From NCBI RefSeq assembly GCF_020882245.1, contig NC_083597.1, positions 28,064,652 to 28,128,651 of the forward strand: a DNA stretch of 64,000 nucleotides, read 5' to 3'. How positions within the stretch are numbered: the first letter of the stretch is position 1; each line of letters starts with the position of its first letter. Below, in pieces: positions 1 to 11,190 of this stretch. Origin of the DNA: Rhopalosiphum padi. Lineage: Eukaryota; Arthropoda; Insecta; Hemiptera; Aphididae. Under the pieces are notes generated by a model. That model searched no databases and was not told the origin of the DNA. It worked only from the letters and a program-made list of their open reading frames with translations. Position numbers and translations under genes: made by a program.

Positions 1-2956
1 ATATACCTATATATACATCACATAATACATATATAGGTAGATACCTACTATATATGTATAAACATTTCACCTTCACTATATTGGCGTTGATGCGGATGCG
101 GTAGTGGCGGCGCTTGTTCTCGCATGAACTGCCGAAGTAAATTTTCTTAAATAATAATAATAAAAAAAAAAAAAAAACTGGAGAAAAAATACCGTCGCCT
201 TTGTGTACGTGCATGAAAAGAACAGACCGCAAAACGCTCTCGAATAAATGACTCGGTAAAAAATGCTTGTGAGTATGAAAATGTTTCGAAGGAATATATA
301 GCTAGCCACACACACAGCGGCGGCGCGCACGGAATAAAAACGATTAATACGTCGTAAGACCCGAGCACTTTGCTTGTGTAATAACGATCGTAAAAAAAAA
401 AAAAAATGAAAAACATGTATACGAACGCGTTATGTAATATCAACATCATATATATATAGACTCATCCTGGGCCTTGTTTAATGGACCATAAAATCGCGAA
501 CGGTCGATTCCTGCCTTTTAGCACGAAATCCCGGGCGACCAATAACGGGAGCTCTTCGATAATAGAGAAATATGATAAAAAAAAACCTCAGGGCTCCCTA
601 AGCTTTTTTATGCGATCAGTTGACTCGTTTCCTCAGATAACGATTGTCGTTTACAATATTATTATTTTTCGCGTTTTAAATCCAAATATATACGATGATG
701 GCGATATCACTATATCTGTCGAAATCAATCGTTGCTGCGGCGTATAATAATATTATCATTATATATGATATTAATAATATGTTATTATAAACTAGTGATT
801 TATGATGACGATGCGAGAGTGTCGTTTAGGTGTCCAAAAATATATTATTTTTGTTTTTTGTGACTATTATTATCATTATTAATAGCTGCTCCTGTGCGTT
901 TAACCGGTCGTTGGTGTCAGCGGCCCCCGGAGCGAACGTGTTCGTTCTTAACGCGCCATAAAATATATGTGTACATTATTCATTTTTATGAAAAAAAAAA
1001 TTCACTGGTGAGTTTGTTATTAATTATATAACACATATATATATGAACTGAAAGAAGGTATCGGTTAACTCGCTATCGTCTCATTTGGTCCTTGTCTTAA
1101 TAGTTAGCAGTCTTTCGTTTCAGTGGTAAGGTATAAATTAAACGTTTCGAATAGATTTAAGCGGGCAGAATAAGTGTGATTGAGATCGATTCAAAAACGT
1201 GTACTTATACAATCGGATATTGAATATACCTACGTGGAATAAAGGGTGTGACGACTCTCACTGACGAGTGAGTGTGTCTTAAAAAAAAACAAAACAAAAC
1301 ACAATAACATTAGCAATTCATCAAACGTAAATACTGAATAATATTATTGTTTCGTATTAGAAATTCACCCATTATCCATTGAAACGTGTAACATATGACC
1401 AATTAATATTTAATATTATATTATTATACCTACTTTGAATATGTGTACGCTGATTTATTGGCTATCGCAGAATACGTCGACAAACTTAATGCGATGTTAA
1501 TATATTATTATTATAATATGTCTTACTCGTTTTACGAGTAATTTTTAAAAGATAATCAAAATATACATTTAACAATGGAAATGTTTTTTTTTTTTTTTTA
1601 ATTTAATAAAGATATTTTCATAAGATTATTGTTTAAACGATTTTTTCATTATTTTTCATTACGACGGTTCGAAGAAAGTACCTACCATAATATTATTTCA
1701 TTCGACTCTCACAGTTGAAAAACGTCAATTATTATTGGTTCCAGTAATATTATACGCAAATCGGTTTGAAATCAATTAGGTTTGGACTACGGGTTCTCAC
1801 TATAATATCAGTCGAGACCGTGCCAGACAGTCTGCATTTCTACTACACTTCTACGCCGCACGCAAATGCAATTCAATTATTGAGTAACATTAATAACCGA
1901 ATTCTAAAATGTAATAATAATATGCTGAAGCAACCGACGTAATACTTTTTCCTTGCCTTACGACGACCGGAAATCATATTGTTACATACTTATTGGCCAC
2001 GACGCGTTTATGGCGATGCACTTGTTTTGTATTTCAATTTGTAGACGTGCTCCCATATAATGATGATAATAATAATAATAATAATAATATATTGATGCTA
2101 TCCCATGTACGCGTTGGTTAATTATTTTTTTTCCTCGTCATCAATCAAACAAGTCGTGGCCCGGTGGACGTCGAGGCGTTTAGTACTCATAAACGAATCA
2201 TTAATCAGTCATCCCGTCAATTTGCCAGTGACTATGGATCAGCTACCCGAAACATAACCTAAACGACTGCGTATTAGACCGCATCTCAAGTTCAACGTCG
2301 AGGACGTATAATACTATCTCAAAGTACAACCATCAATATTACGTTTCATCGACGATACCACACATCGTCCGGCAACAAATTCGTTTTGTACGACGCAGAC
2401 ACGATTTACATACATTTCACAGCCATATATGTGTACAGTCAATATAATATGTGTATCTTGTCTGTAGTAATAAAATAATTACAAATCACAAAATAATGTA
2501 TACACATCGTCGGGATATTTGCGAATGTTAATAAAACATGTATCGATACAAATAAAACGTGTTAGCAAACTCCCAATTGAATGTAATACCGTGGACGGTA
2601 TGCATGTATGTATAAATAAATAATATACTTGTTATATGGTCCTCGGGCCAAAAAAAATAATACGACTGTACACTTATAATTCGTTTTATAACAAGAAATT
2701 TACATTAAAAGTTTGAGTGGCATGATTAAAACCAATTTATCGGTGTTGTAGTATTTTAACATGCATACCTATATGCTAAAAGAGGGAAAAAAATATCGTG
2801 AGAAAAGTACAGTTTACTAAATGTAAAACGTATATATACACATATACCTGCATAACCCATAAGTATACATTAATATTTTTTTATTCCGACGGATAACACG
2901 TAATCCATAAATAAAATATGACTACCTACTATGAAAACTCTAATGACAGAAAGGTA
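1..2956. other. AT-rich DNA, no gene seen
   Basis: This stretch has poly-A runs near 161 and 391, TTATTA/AATAAT runs and a short (ATA)n tract at 2064-2089. A frame at 481-747 is open for 88 codons from an ATG but has no homology I recognise and no splice context, so I do not call it. A fairly GC-rich patch near 900-950 has no coding signal. No RNA gene is visible. Confidence 0.6.
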
Positions 2957-2962
2957 CGAGAT

Positions 2963-3600
2963 ATTTTAGATTCTAAGCGGAGCAATGAATGTATTGATTT
3001 TACAATTATGTGTTTTTTTGTGCCTGTCACCACCTTTTGGAGCAGTAAATATGCTTTGATCTTTAATTTTGATGAGGGTTTTTGCTAGTGAATCAGATCC
3101 AGTCGGTACTTTGGTTGATCACGAGTAACTTTCTAAAAATAAATAATAGGTAACAGTAGGGTAAAAAATTAAGAAAAAACTCGGAGTTTTACGCCATATA
3201 TTGATTAAAAAATCGATTTTGGTTTTTTGTTGTAATCCAAAAATGAATAACTGTATAGAGACTTTAATTATTCATCAAATATTAATTGTATTAGCACTTT
3301 GTATTTTCATTTTCGTGAACATACAATACAATTTTTGTTTATGAGTAAAACTGTTTGAATACTTAATACAATAAGGTTCCTCATAAGTTGTTTTTACAGA
3401 AATTAAAAATATCAAAAATATATTTTAAACCCAAAAATGTTGTTATACATATTTCAAGTGAATATTTTGCAAAAACGGATATTTCAACAAAAATAATTGA
3501 TTTTAGTTATTATGTTGTAATTTAGAAAGTATTATTAGCTGAGATTTATATAAAAAATAATATTATAAAAATTGACTTTTTGTTTCTGAGGATTTTGTTT
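2963..3600 (+). repeat. Dispersed aphid repeat, degenerate copy
   Basis: The segment opens with a TTTTAGATTCTAAGCGGAGC-like start, followed by AATGAATGTATTGATTTTAC and then a 'CCAGTCGGTACTTTGG'-like block. Next comes an AAAAACTCGGAGTTTTACGC-like block, then a TTGATTAAAAAATCGATTTT block. I recognise this order of blocks from a repeat that recurs very often in aphid genome sequence. That is memory, not a search. The copy is strongly CpG-poor compared with its flanks, as expected for an old methylated or decayed transposon. No open frame of useful length survives and no terminal inverted repeats are obvious, so the class (DNA element or other) is not assigned. Both ends are approximate; similarity to the remembered consensus fades after about 3590. 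Confidence 0.68.
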
Positions 3601-3877
3601 AGACATATTATATAATATTTAAATAATAATAACATTAAAATAGTTGTATTGTATCTCGGGTTACAATGATGAATATTTGAATAATAACGTTTTATAATCG
3701 AGTTTTGGGAAAACGATTACATTTATCACGTGTCATCTTGGTTTTTTTTATTTTATTCATACTCCGTCACAATGACAAAGTCATTTTTACACTACACATA
3801 AGCAACAACCCTTTAAACAATTGATAATATTTATGTCTTCATCAACCGCGGGTGACGGTTGTCGGGGTGTGCATGCG

Positions 3878-3901
3878 GTGTGTGTGTGTGTGTGTGTGTG
3901 T
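3878..3901. repeat. (GT)n microsatellite
   Basis: About twelve GT units, just upstream of a locally GC-rich block. It is likely polymorphic. Confidence 0.95.
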
Positions 3902-4283
3902 ATATCACAATTATTATAATATTATGTCGGTGGTGACGACGAGTGCATTATGAAAAACATCTTTCTGTGGACATCCGGCAGCCAAGCAGACTACGCGGTT
4001 AAGTGTTTTATTTTTTCGATTATTTTTACACGAAAACACGTGGAATAAGCGAGCAGCGCGCGCGTAGGACAAGAGAATAATACAAAAAATAATAATAATA
4101 CAAAAAAAAAAAAATTGTCGCATTTGAATACAATGTACGATTGATGTGTTTATAATAGAGTCGCGTGGTTGACGGACGCATTCGTATATTATAAGGATTA
4201 CGTATTCAAGGCTCGTTGTCACTGATCGGCACACAGGCACTGTAAGGGGTTCCAGACTCGACAACCGCGGCGCATTGTTCTTG

Positions 4284-4305
4284 TATATATATATATATAT
4301 ATATA
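4284..4305. repeat. (TA)n microsatellite
   Basis: Eleven TA units at the edge of a GC-rich block. Open frames crossing it read as repeating Tyr-Ile and should be ignored. Confidence 0.95.
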
Positions 4306-4352
4306 CATATTTTTTTCTTCCTTCTTTCATCCTTTACGCGTCTATTCCTTAC

Positions 4353-4617
4353 CCCCGTCGCCACTCCTTTATCGCAAACAGGGGTGCGGTGGCGCGGTCC
4401 CCGCGGGCCCGGAGCTCCGTGCAGCCTCCGCCTGCACCGCTGCAACCGCCATAGTCAAGAACAAGACTGTAGATTTTAAAATTGTTTGTTTTATTATTCC
4501 GACAACAGTGATAAATACAATTTGAGACAAACGCCGCGCTGCGCACACAATTCTCGAGCGTGGCAGAACTACGGGACACGCTCGGACAAAAGCGATATAA
4601 TTATTATTGCGGAGCAC
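4353..4617 (-). other. GC-rich exon-like segment with splice donor
   Basis: On the minus strand a GC-rich block (about 4380-4450) is followed by a good donor, GGGG then GTAAGG, with the exon side ending at 4353. Within it an ATG at 4452 opens a short frame of 27 codons beginning MAVAAVQAEAARSS and ending at a TAA near 4370, before the donor. A second frame reads through to the donor without a stop. The arrangement would fit a 5' untranslated first exon carrying a short upstream ORF, with the gene running toward lower coordinates. I see no matching downstream exon, and GC-rich DNA is open in several frames by chance. It could equally be unannotated intergenic sequence. Confidence 0.18.
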
Positions 4618-4619
4618 AG

Positions 4620-7455
4620 ACGACGTGATGCTGCGCGTTCCCTGCTATCGTATTGATACACAGAATGTGGTAATAATAAAATGCATAATGGCTGCGTGCG
4701 CGGTGAATGCGCGGCGAATCGGCTGTTTTCCGTCCACACGTTTATCGTGGACAAAATATACGTTTTTGAGGAAAACGACGTTTACGATGACGACGAGACG
4801 AACGCGTGTGGTGTGACAAACGCTGCAATATGACGTAGTATTCTATATCAGACGAGAAATCGCTCGGGGCACTAGCCGCACCGATCTCATAATCGCGGGG
4901 GGAATTCAAAAATAACATTATATTATACCGAAAGAGTAGCTTATGTGATGTACACCCAACGGAACTGAAGACAATAATTATTCGATGATTATCGTTTCCT
5001 ATTGTATACGAATCTATTGATAACAATCTGAGTTCCGTCATCGTACAAAAACAATATTATTATAATATAGCACTCCTTTAAAGCTGACGAATAAAAAAAT
5101 AATATTTTAATTTGAAGAGTTACATAAGAACCGCGATTGTTTGGTTTAGAGTTTAGGTGTATTATATTTATTTTTCTGCTGCGTGGAAAAATGTTTGCAC
5201 GGTGTTCTTGAGGTTTCTTTTCTTTTTTTTTTTTTTGTGACAGAAAATGTTATTATGTAACATTATTTTCGTTTAACTGTATAAAATGTGTACAATAAAA
5301 CCCAAGTAAGATTTAAAATACATTTGTTGAAATTGGGTACATAAAACCAGCATATTATATACCTCGTGTTGGAACGTATATGTCATACAATTTTTTTTTA
5401 TAAGCATATTGCTCTAAAATAAAATTTCTACATTTGAACTCAACTCAAATGTGCATAGTAAATCGTCGACGAAATAACCAATTTTATTTATGTGACTTAT
5501 ATTACATTATTAATTTATTTGGTGGGTAAAACCAGAGTAAATAAGACGAGGGCGTGGAAGAAAAAGAAGATTATATCGTGACTTATGTACTTAACAAAAA
5601 TGATTCAATCAATATCGTCGACATCTTTCAATATAATATACTATATACCACCAGTTTCGACAAAAGAAGATAACATTACAGTAATTTTCTCGTAAAACGT
5701 TTCTCGTAGCTATAACAACCTTCCAGCCTTGAAAAATATCAGTTTTCGTATTCGAATTGAAGAAAATACTTTCATTCTTACATTCTCAATCCCTTAAATT
5801 TATATTTTTATATCATATAATATCTATTTAAGTATTGAATATTTTTATCCAAGTCGTCTTTTATTATATTATGTCTACCAATAATATGGCTATTAAAGTC
5901 GACAGAACTAGATTAAATTTTGTATAAATTAATCTAAATAAAAGTGAAGAAGCATAAAAAAATAAAGAAATTTATAGAAACCAAAATGGGCAAAAATATT
6001 CAATAAATACGTCTATGAAAATACTATGCAAAATATAATATGTAAAGGGAAAATGAATGAATATGTTATACTATGTAGATTATTCCGTTTAATTGCAAAA
6101 CGTCAGATAATATTTTATAATTAAGTGGTGAGTAATCACTCAATGGTAAACATATGAATTTAATGTAAATAAAAACTGCAATACAAACAGAAATCTTTAA
6201 ACGTTTTTAAAATCATAATTGTTTCAGTATTTTTTAAGCACCGCCCCTATATAGCAATTTTATAAGATTTAATTGTTTTTAATTGAACATCTTAAAAAAA
6301 AGTAAAAGAAAATAGTTGTTACAATAATTGGTAAAACGTTGATTTATATTTTGTATAATTTGATCAACTGGTATGCCTACGGGATTTACATATTAATGGT
6401 TTTCTGTTCCGTGTCTACACGAAACAAACTTAACAAGGTAACCAAATAATTACAAAATAATTGAATACTTATAGGATAAAATACATACATTTTGATTTGT
6501 TTACTTGTACTTATATTCATAAATATATATTATTAATTTGTATTAAATCATGGTTTAGTTATTTTTACATTATAGTCTATTTATATATGTGACTATGACC
6601 AGTATATACATTATACTATATACCTAACCAATAGATTATTCTTGTAACATAAAAGTGTATTTAAAAAAAATTAAACATCTATAATAGATAAATTGCAGGG
6701 TTCTTACAAAATATATACTTTTATGAAATGTTTAAAAACGAACAAAAAACAAATAATATTATTTAAGGTTTAAATAAACATACCTATCGTTGACACGCTA
6801 TTTTAAAAACTGTTTGGTTAGTTCATAATTATGTATAAATTATGTACATACAGCAGTTGATCTATTTCCCATGTAAATTATTTTTGATATCAATAAAATA
6901 ACGAGACTTTCCACAGTAATTTCCGGTTTATTAATTGATTGCAAATATAATAAATACAACTACACACAGATATATTAGTATAATGTGATAAATAATTATA
7001 GTAACTATTTGATAACATTATAATAATGTAAATGGAAAAAAAATTGATTTGTAAAAGTATGTAAGCTGAGATAAAATGTGCAAAAAAACATAGATTAACA
7101 ATATTATTATTTATTGCATTAAGTATTGAGGTAGACGCTCAATGCATGCACTTGTAGGTTTTAATTTAAAATAAACACGATTTTACGATTGGCTGGAAAA
7201 ATAAATAAATTCCTATCCTACGCAATAATATAATAAAAGATTGCAACTTGAAATGTAAACGGGTAAATGGCAGATCAATTATTAACATATATTATTACAT
7301 TACGTCTGTCTGTGTGACTATTATAATTATTATTTAATACTATTTTGAACATTTGCAGTTACAATTTATTATCGCGCATCTGAGTATTATGCGAAACTGA
7401 CCACTACGCCAAAATGCGGTTTAATCGTAATAAACATTTTCCATACGACATAATA
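4620..7455. other. AT-rich DNA, no gene seen
   Basis: No frame here has both length and splice context. Poly-T near 5225, many AATAAA words on both strands and long stretches of low-complexity TA/AAT sequence are all that stand out. It reads like intron or intergenic DNA. Confidence 0.6.
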
Positions 7456-7483
7456 TATTATTATTATTATTATTATTATTATT
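7456..7483. repeat. (ATT)n microsatellite
   Basis: About nine ATT units in AT-rich DNA, 300 bases past the putative minus-strand terminal exon. Confidence 0.93.
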
Positions 7484-7778
7484 CATAGTAGAATAATTGA
7501 TATTAATTTTATTGTCGCGCAATACGTACAATTTACAGTTTTGCACAACTATACGTGACACGTGAACTATACGTCTTTATAATATTACAGGTTTTTAAGC
7601 TACGTAGTTATTTATTCTTGTACATTTTAGTCATTGCACCGACTTAATTTTTAGTTGGTTTATAGTATAGCTAGTCAATCATTTTTCTCCAATTTGGTTA
7701 GTATAAATAAAGCCCCCGTGTTTTTACAACGTAATAATAACAATTTTTCTATTAAATATACTTAAAATAATGTCAGTA

Positions 7779-7958
7779 TCACACGAACCGATTAACAAAG
7801 ACCGATTTAATTTTTGATAACCCTGCAGCATTACTATTATTTGTATTACGATGATCTACAGAATAGTTGCAAAGTAAATTTTCAAAACCGTACGTTTTAT
7901 TGGTATTGGTCGGAAAATCAATAGGTGATCTCTGATCTTCTGTGGCTGTTGCATTCTG
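7779..7958 (-). CDS. Putative 3'-terminal coding exon, unknown protein
   Basis: Read on the minus strand, an acceptor (TTTTTTACTATCAG) at 7959 opens a frame of 59 codons that runs to a TGA at 7779-7781. A CAG immediately after the acceptor makes a tandem CAGCAG site, so the exon may begin at 7958 or 7955. The peptide starts QNATATEDQRSPID and ends IKSVFVNRFV. It is rich in Asn, Thr and Ser, has NAT-, NYS- and NNS-type potential N-glycosylation sites, and shows no membrane segment or family motif that I know. AATAAA words on the minus strand lie near 7611 and 7510. The start phase is 0. The composition is less repetitive than most chance frames here, but a 59-codon frame is not rare in 64 kb, so this is only a candidate. 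Phase-compatible upstream partners are described at 16736. Confidence 0.27.
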   Translation of the reverse strand, partial: QNATATEDQRSPIDFPTNTNKTYGFENLLCNYSVDHRNTNNSNAAGLSKIKSVFVNRFV

Positions 7959-7959
7959 C

Positions 7960-10229
7960 TGATAGTAAAAAATCAAAATTTTAAAAACATCATTTAAAAT
8001 AATCCCTGGTAATTTAAAACCCCATCGACTTATATAACCTCAGGGTTCAGCTAGAACGTATCGAAATGGAATTCGGATTATCCGCGTGCCTTTCCGCAAA
8101 ACATTAACATGTAAATCTTTTAGGAATGGGCGCATGAACCCGATATCCAATAAAATATTCGAATTCAATTCCATTGGCCTTTGCCGAATTTATGGCCGTC
8201 AAGTCATAGCTAACGTGCTAACATTATTTAAATTAAAACAATATTCTTACCTACGTGTTTTAAATAAAAATACTATTTCATTTAAATTACGTCTTATAAT
8301 ATATAAATGCGATTTCTAATTCCTGTCAGACGTTTAACTTGTATATTATAATAATAACATGCTACCTACTTATCAGTTGTATTTAATAATTAATTTGTTT
8401 CATGTAAACATTAATTTAATTATGACTAAATACTAATTAGAGCTATTTTTATTTAAATACAGATTAGTTATTGGAAACGCACAGTTTGGTATATCATTAT
8501 TGATTTAAATTTATAATAAACAGTGCTAAACATTCGTATTATAGGTAAACAGTAGTATAAAGACTGAAAAAAGAATCAAGTGGGATAACTATACATATTT
8601 TTATGTATTGAGAGTTGTAACACGTATATTAAAGTATTATATTATAGAGGTATAACAAGGAATGTTTTTCTTTACCACAATGTTTTGTGCAAAATAGTAT
8701 TTTAATAATACATTTATTTCGACTATATTTTATGATTCGCTTTTGTTCTATGTCTTCTTGCTCCTATTCGATGAAAAATATATTAAACAAAAACATATTA
8801 AATTACCATTAGCGGTCGGATCAGATTTTAAGTAAACTCTAAATCAGTTCTCGAATCGCGGTGTAGTATGGTCGCACCGTAGACGATGACTAAATTAACG
8901 ATGGGTTTGTTTTAATCAACAATAATTACAATACTGCAGACTCATTCGGATTACGAAGTGAGTAATCGAATTCGTAATAGGTATATCCGATGCCATCACA
9001 ATTATCCTAGTTTAGATGGCTGCCTAGTGGTTAAAATATTTTCAGTGAACTTAAAACTTTAATATATATTATATAACAATGACGTCGGATGAATGCAAAA
9101 TGGGGTTGAGAAAAAACGGTTCGGCTACACACGAGATTTTGTACGACTTTACAACTTTTTCTGTTATAACTTGTAATAAACGCTCGATTTCGTTATTACT
9201 TTAAACCAGAGTTTCGAGTTTCTGCAGATAAGATAATCGCTTCGCAAAGTTGAGAGAAAATAATTTATTTTGTTTATATTATTATTTTGATAAACACGAC
9301 GAGCCACAGCCTAACTCGACACGTGTGTAGGTACTGCGTGCGCCACTATTTATACGATTCTCCAGACCGCTCTCCGAATAATTAGTCCCCGAGGCATACT
9401 GGTTATTGTTCCCAGTAAATGTGTAGAGAATAGTTCCAGTCGACGTTTTTAAGTCGGCAGATTTATAAACAATATAATATTATTCCGCCCGTTCCTTTAT
9501 CTATTTTAGTTTGTGCGGAACTATTACTTGTGACGGCTTATGAGCTATAATTTATTAAATAATCCAATAGCAAAACCCGTCGATATACCAATTATTACAA
9601 TGTTATATTTCATGTCGTATTAGTTTTATGGCACACGATTAGTAAACAAAAATAACTTAACATTGACACAAAGTACAGTATGTTGTTGTATTTACTTTTA
9701 TAGACAATTAATTTGATCACGTCATAGTTTTCTATTGTTTCTAATACGTTTGTTAGAGAATCAAATGTTTGATTTAATCATTCGAATATTTACATTTCTA
9801 AAAAATATGTATCGGTTCAATGGTTTTTGATAAATGGTTATGTGTTTATATATTAGCCAGATATATACAAACACGTTAAAAAGTAATAAAAAATGTTATT
9901 TTGTTTTATTAAACGCGTTTCAACGCAGTTGTTGGTCCACGACATCCTTACAATATTATATAATTTGAAATATAAATTTCGTTATCGATATACCACTGCA
10001 GTGTAGAAAATTATGTTAAGTCCTATACATAACGAGCTTATACCCTAATACGATAAGATATAAGAGGTATTTTCTAGAATTGGAGTTCTTATAGTTATGT
10101 TTGACTTTACAAATACTTTATTTTTTGCATTTACTATTACCCAAAACGTTATTTGAATACTGTGCTACAAAATAACTAAATATTTTTCCATTTCAAATAA
10201 TGATATGTACTATAATACAAGTAGTCGTC
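7960..10229. other. AT-rich DNA, no gene seen
   Basis: A frame at 8086-8319 (+) is open but becomes Lys/Ile/Leu-rich low-complexity and has no splice context. An imperfect inverted pair around AATGGAATTCGG (about 8065 and 8150-8175) is short. Nothing else stands out. Confidence 0.55.
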
Positions 10230-11190
10230 GCTATGGCGGTCGTCGGTGGAAATGGGACGAAAGGGAGTGGGCACACGGGAAATTGGTTATGATTAAAAAA
10301 ACAAGACTACTATAAAAATGTAAAACAGCTAGCTTCAGTCGTGTAAACGTTCACGTAAGTTGATACGTCCCCCAAGCAAAGTAGGTTATTAAAGGGGCTC
10401 CCAGAATCGAGTTAAGGGATTATTTAATTATATCGGCGACGTTATTATATCGTGTAGCCCGTGCGCAAGTAGATTGGATTCCGAGTACGGAAAAAAAAGG
10501 AAAAAAAAAGGAGAAAAATCAAGAGGTAGTGGAAAAAAATTTAATCCCAGAGACAAAGAGCCCTTGGGAACCATAACGGCGTTTCCTCTCTAATAATCCC
10601 GAGGGGTACACCCACTCCACTCCTGCCATTACAAACGGAACGGGTGGAGAGGGCCGGTTGGAGGGGGGGCTGCATTATTCATTTAATTTCGCCATAGGAA
10701 TCGGGCCCGGGATAGTCATAAATTAATTTTGATCATATGTATATAGAGCAGTATACGTATACATATTATACGTATTATTATTATTATTATTATTTATTCT
10801 TTATATCGTGTCTTCGACTGTTTTCCCCCGCACGGTTGCGTCGACGTAATCCTTGACCTTGCGTATTGAGCACATTCGCCCGTGTTGACACAGATGTTGC
10901 ACTTGCATTCGGAGGCGACAGCGTATTGCATTTCCTGCACCATCCCTCGGCCGGGTGTTTTCCGATGACTTCGGTACTGAAATGATTTAAAGACCTCATC
11001 GCCCTCACCCCTGCCCCAACACCGGCCCTAGAGAAGCAGCAGCAGTCGTAAACGTAAACGCGATTTTTAAATTGAACTCGCTCGCCTGAATTTGCAATAT
11101 TATTATACGAGAAGGGGGTGCCGTCGAGTATAACTACATATATACGATATATATACCGCCATAATAATGGTATTCTTTTCTCTCTCATTT
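10230..11190. other. GC-richer block, no identifiable gene
   Basis: Base composition rises between about 10230 and 11110, with A/G-rich runs near 10490-10560 and a G-rich run near 10660. A minus-strand frame at 10790-11188 is open for 132 codons but crosses a (TTA)n tract (10774-10793), is Arg-rich at its end and matches nothing I know. A TATA/initiator pair lies at 10311-10340 and is listed separately. Confidence 0.4.
10311..10360 (+). promoter_or_regulatory. Possible TATA/initiator core promoter
   Basis: TATAAAA at 10311-10317 is followed 26 bases later (T of TATA to A of the initiator) by TCAGTC at 10335-10340, a full match to the arthropod initiator TCAGTY. A strong donor word GTAAGT follows at 10355-10360. 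Usual TATA-to-start spacing is nearer 30, so the fit is slightly short. The first exon implied by that donor would be only 18 bases, so the donor is probably coincidental or the exon continues past it. No coding exon follows that I can recognise. Confidence 0.22.

Noticed and set aside
76..449. Minus-strand frames of 84 and 100 codons at the window start
   Set aside because: Their Phe/Tyr/Ile runs come from poly-A and AAT tracts on the plus strand; no start or splice context.
7127..7142. TGAGGTAG word resembling the let-7 seed
   Set aside because: The match stops after the seed and there is no hairpin partner.
8245..8340. Minus-strand donor GTAAGA that might precede the terminal exon at 7958
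   Set aside because: All three frames upstream of this donor contain stops within a few codons, so no coding exon can end there.
10790..11188. Minus-strand frame of 132 codons
   Set aside because: It lies in GC-richer DNA, ends next to a (TTA)n tract and has an Arg-rich tail. No domain, promoter or splice sites.
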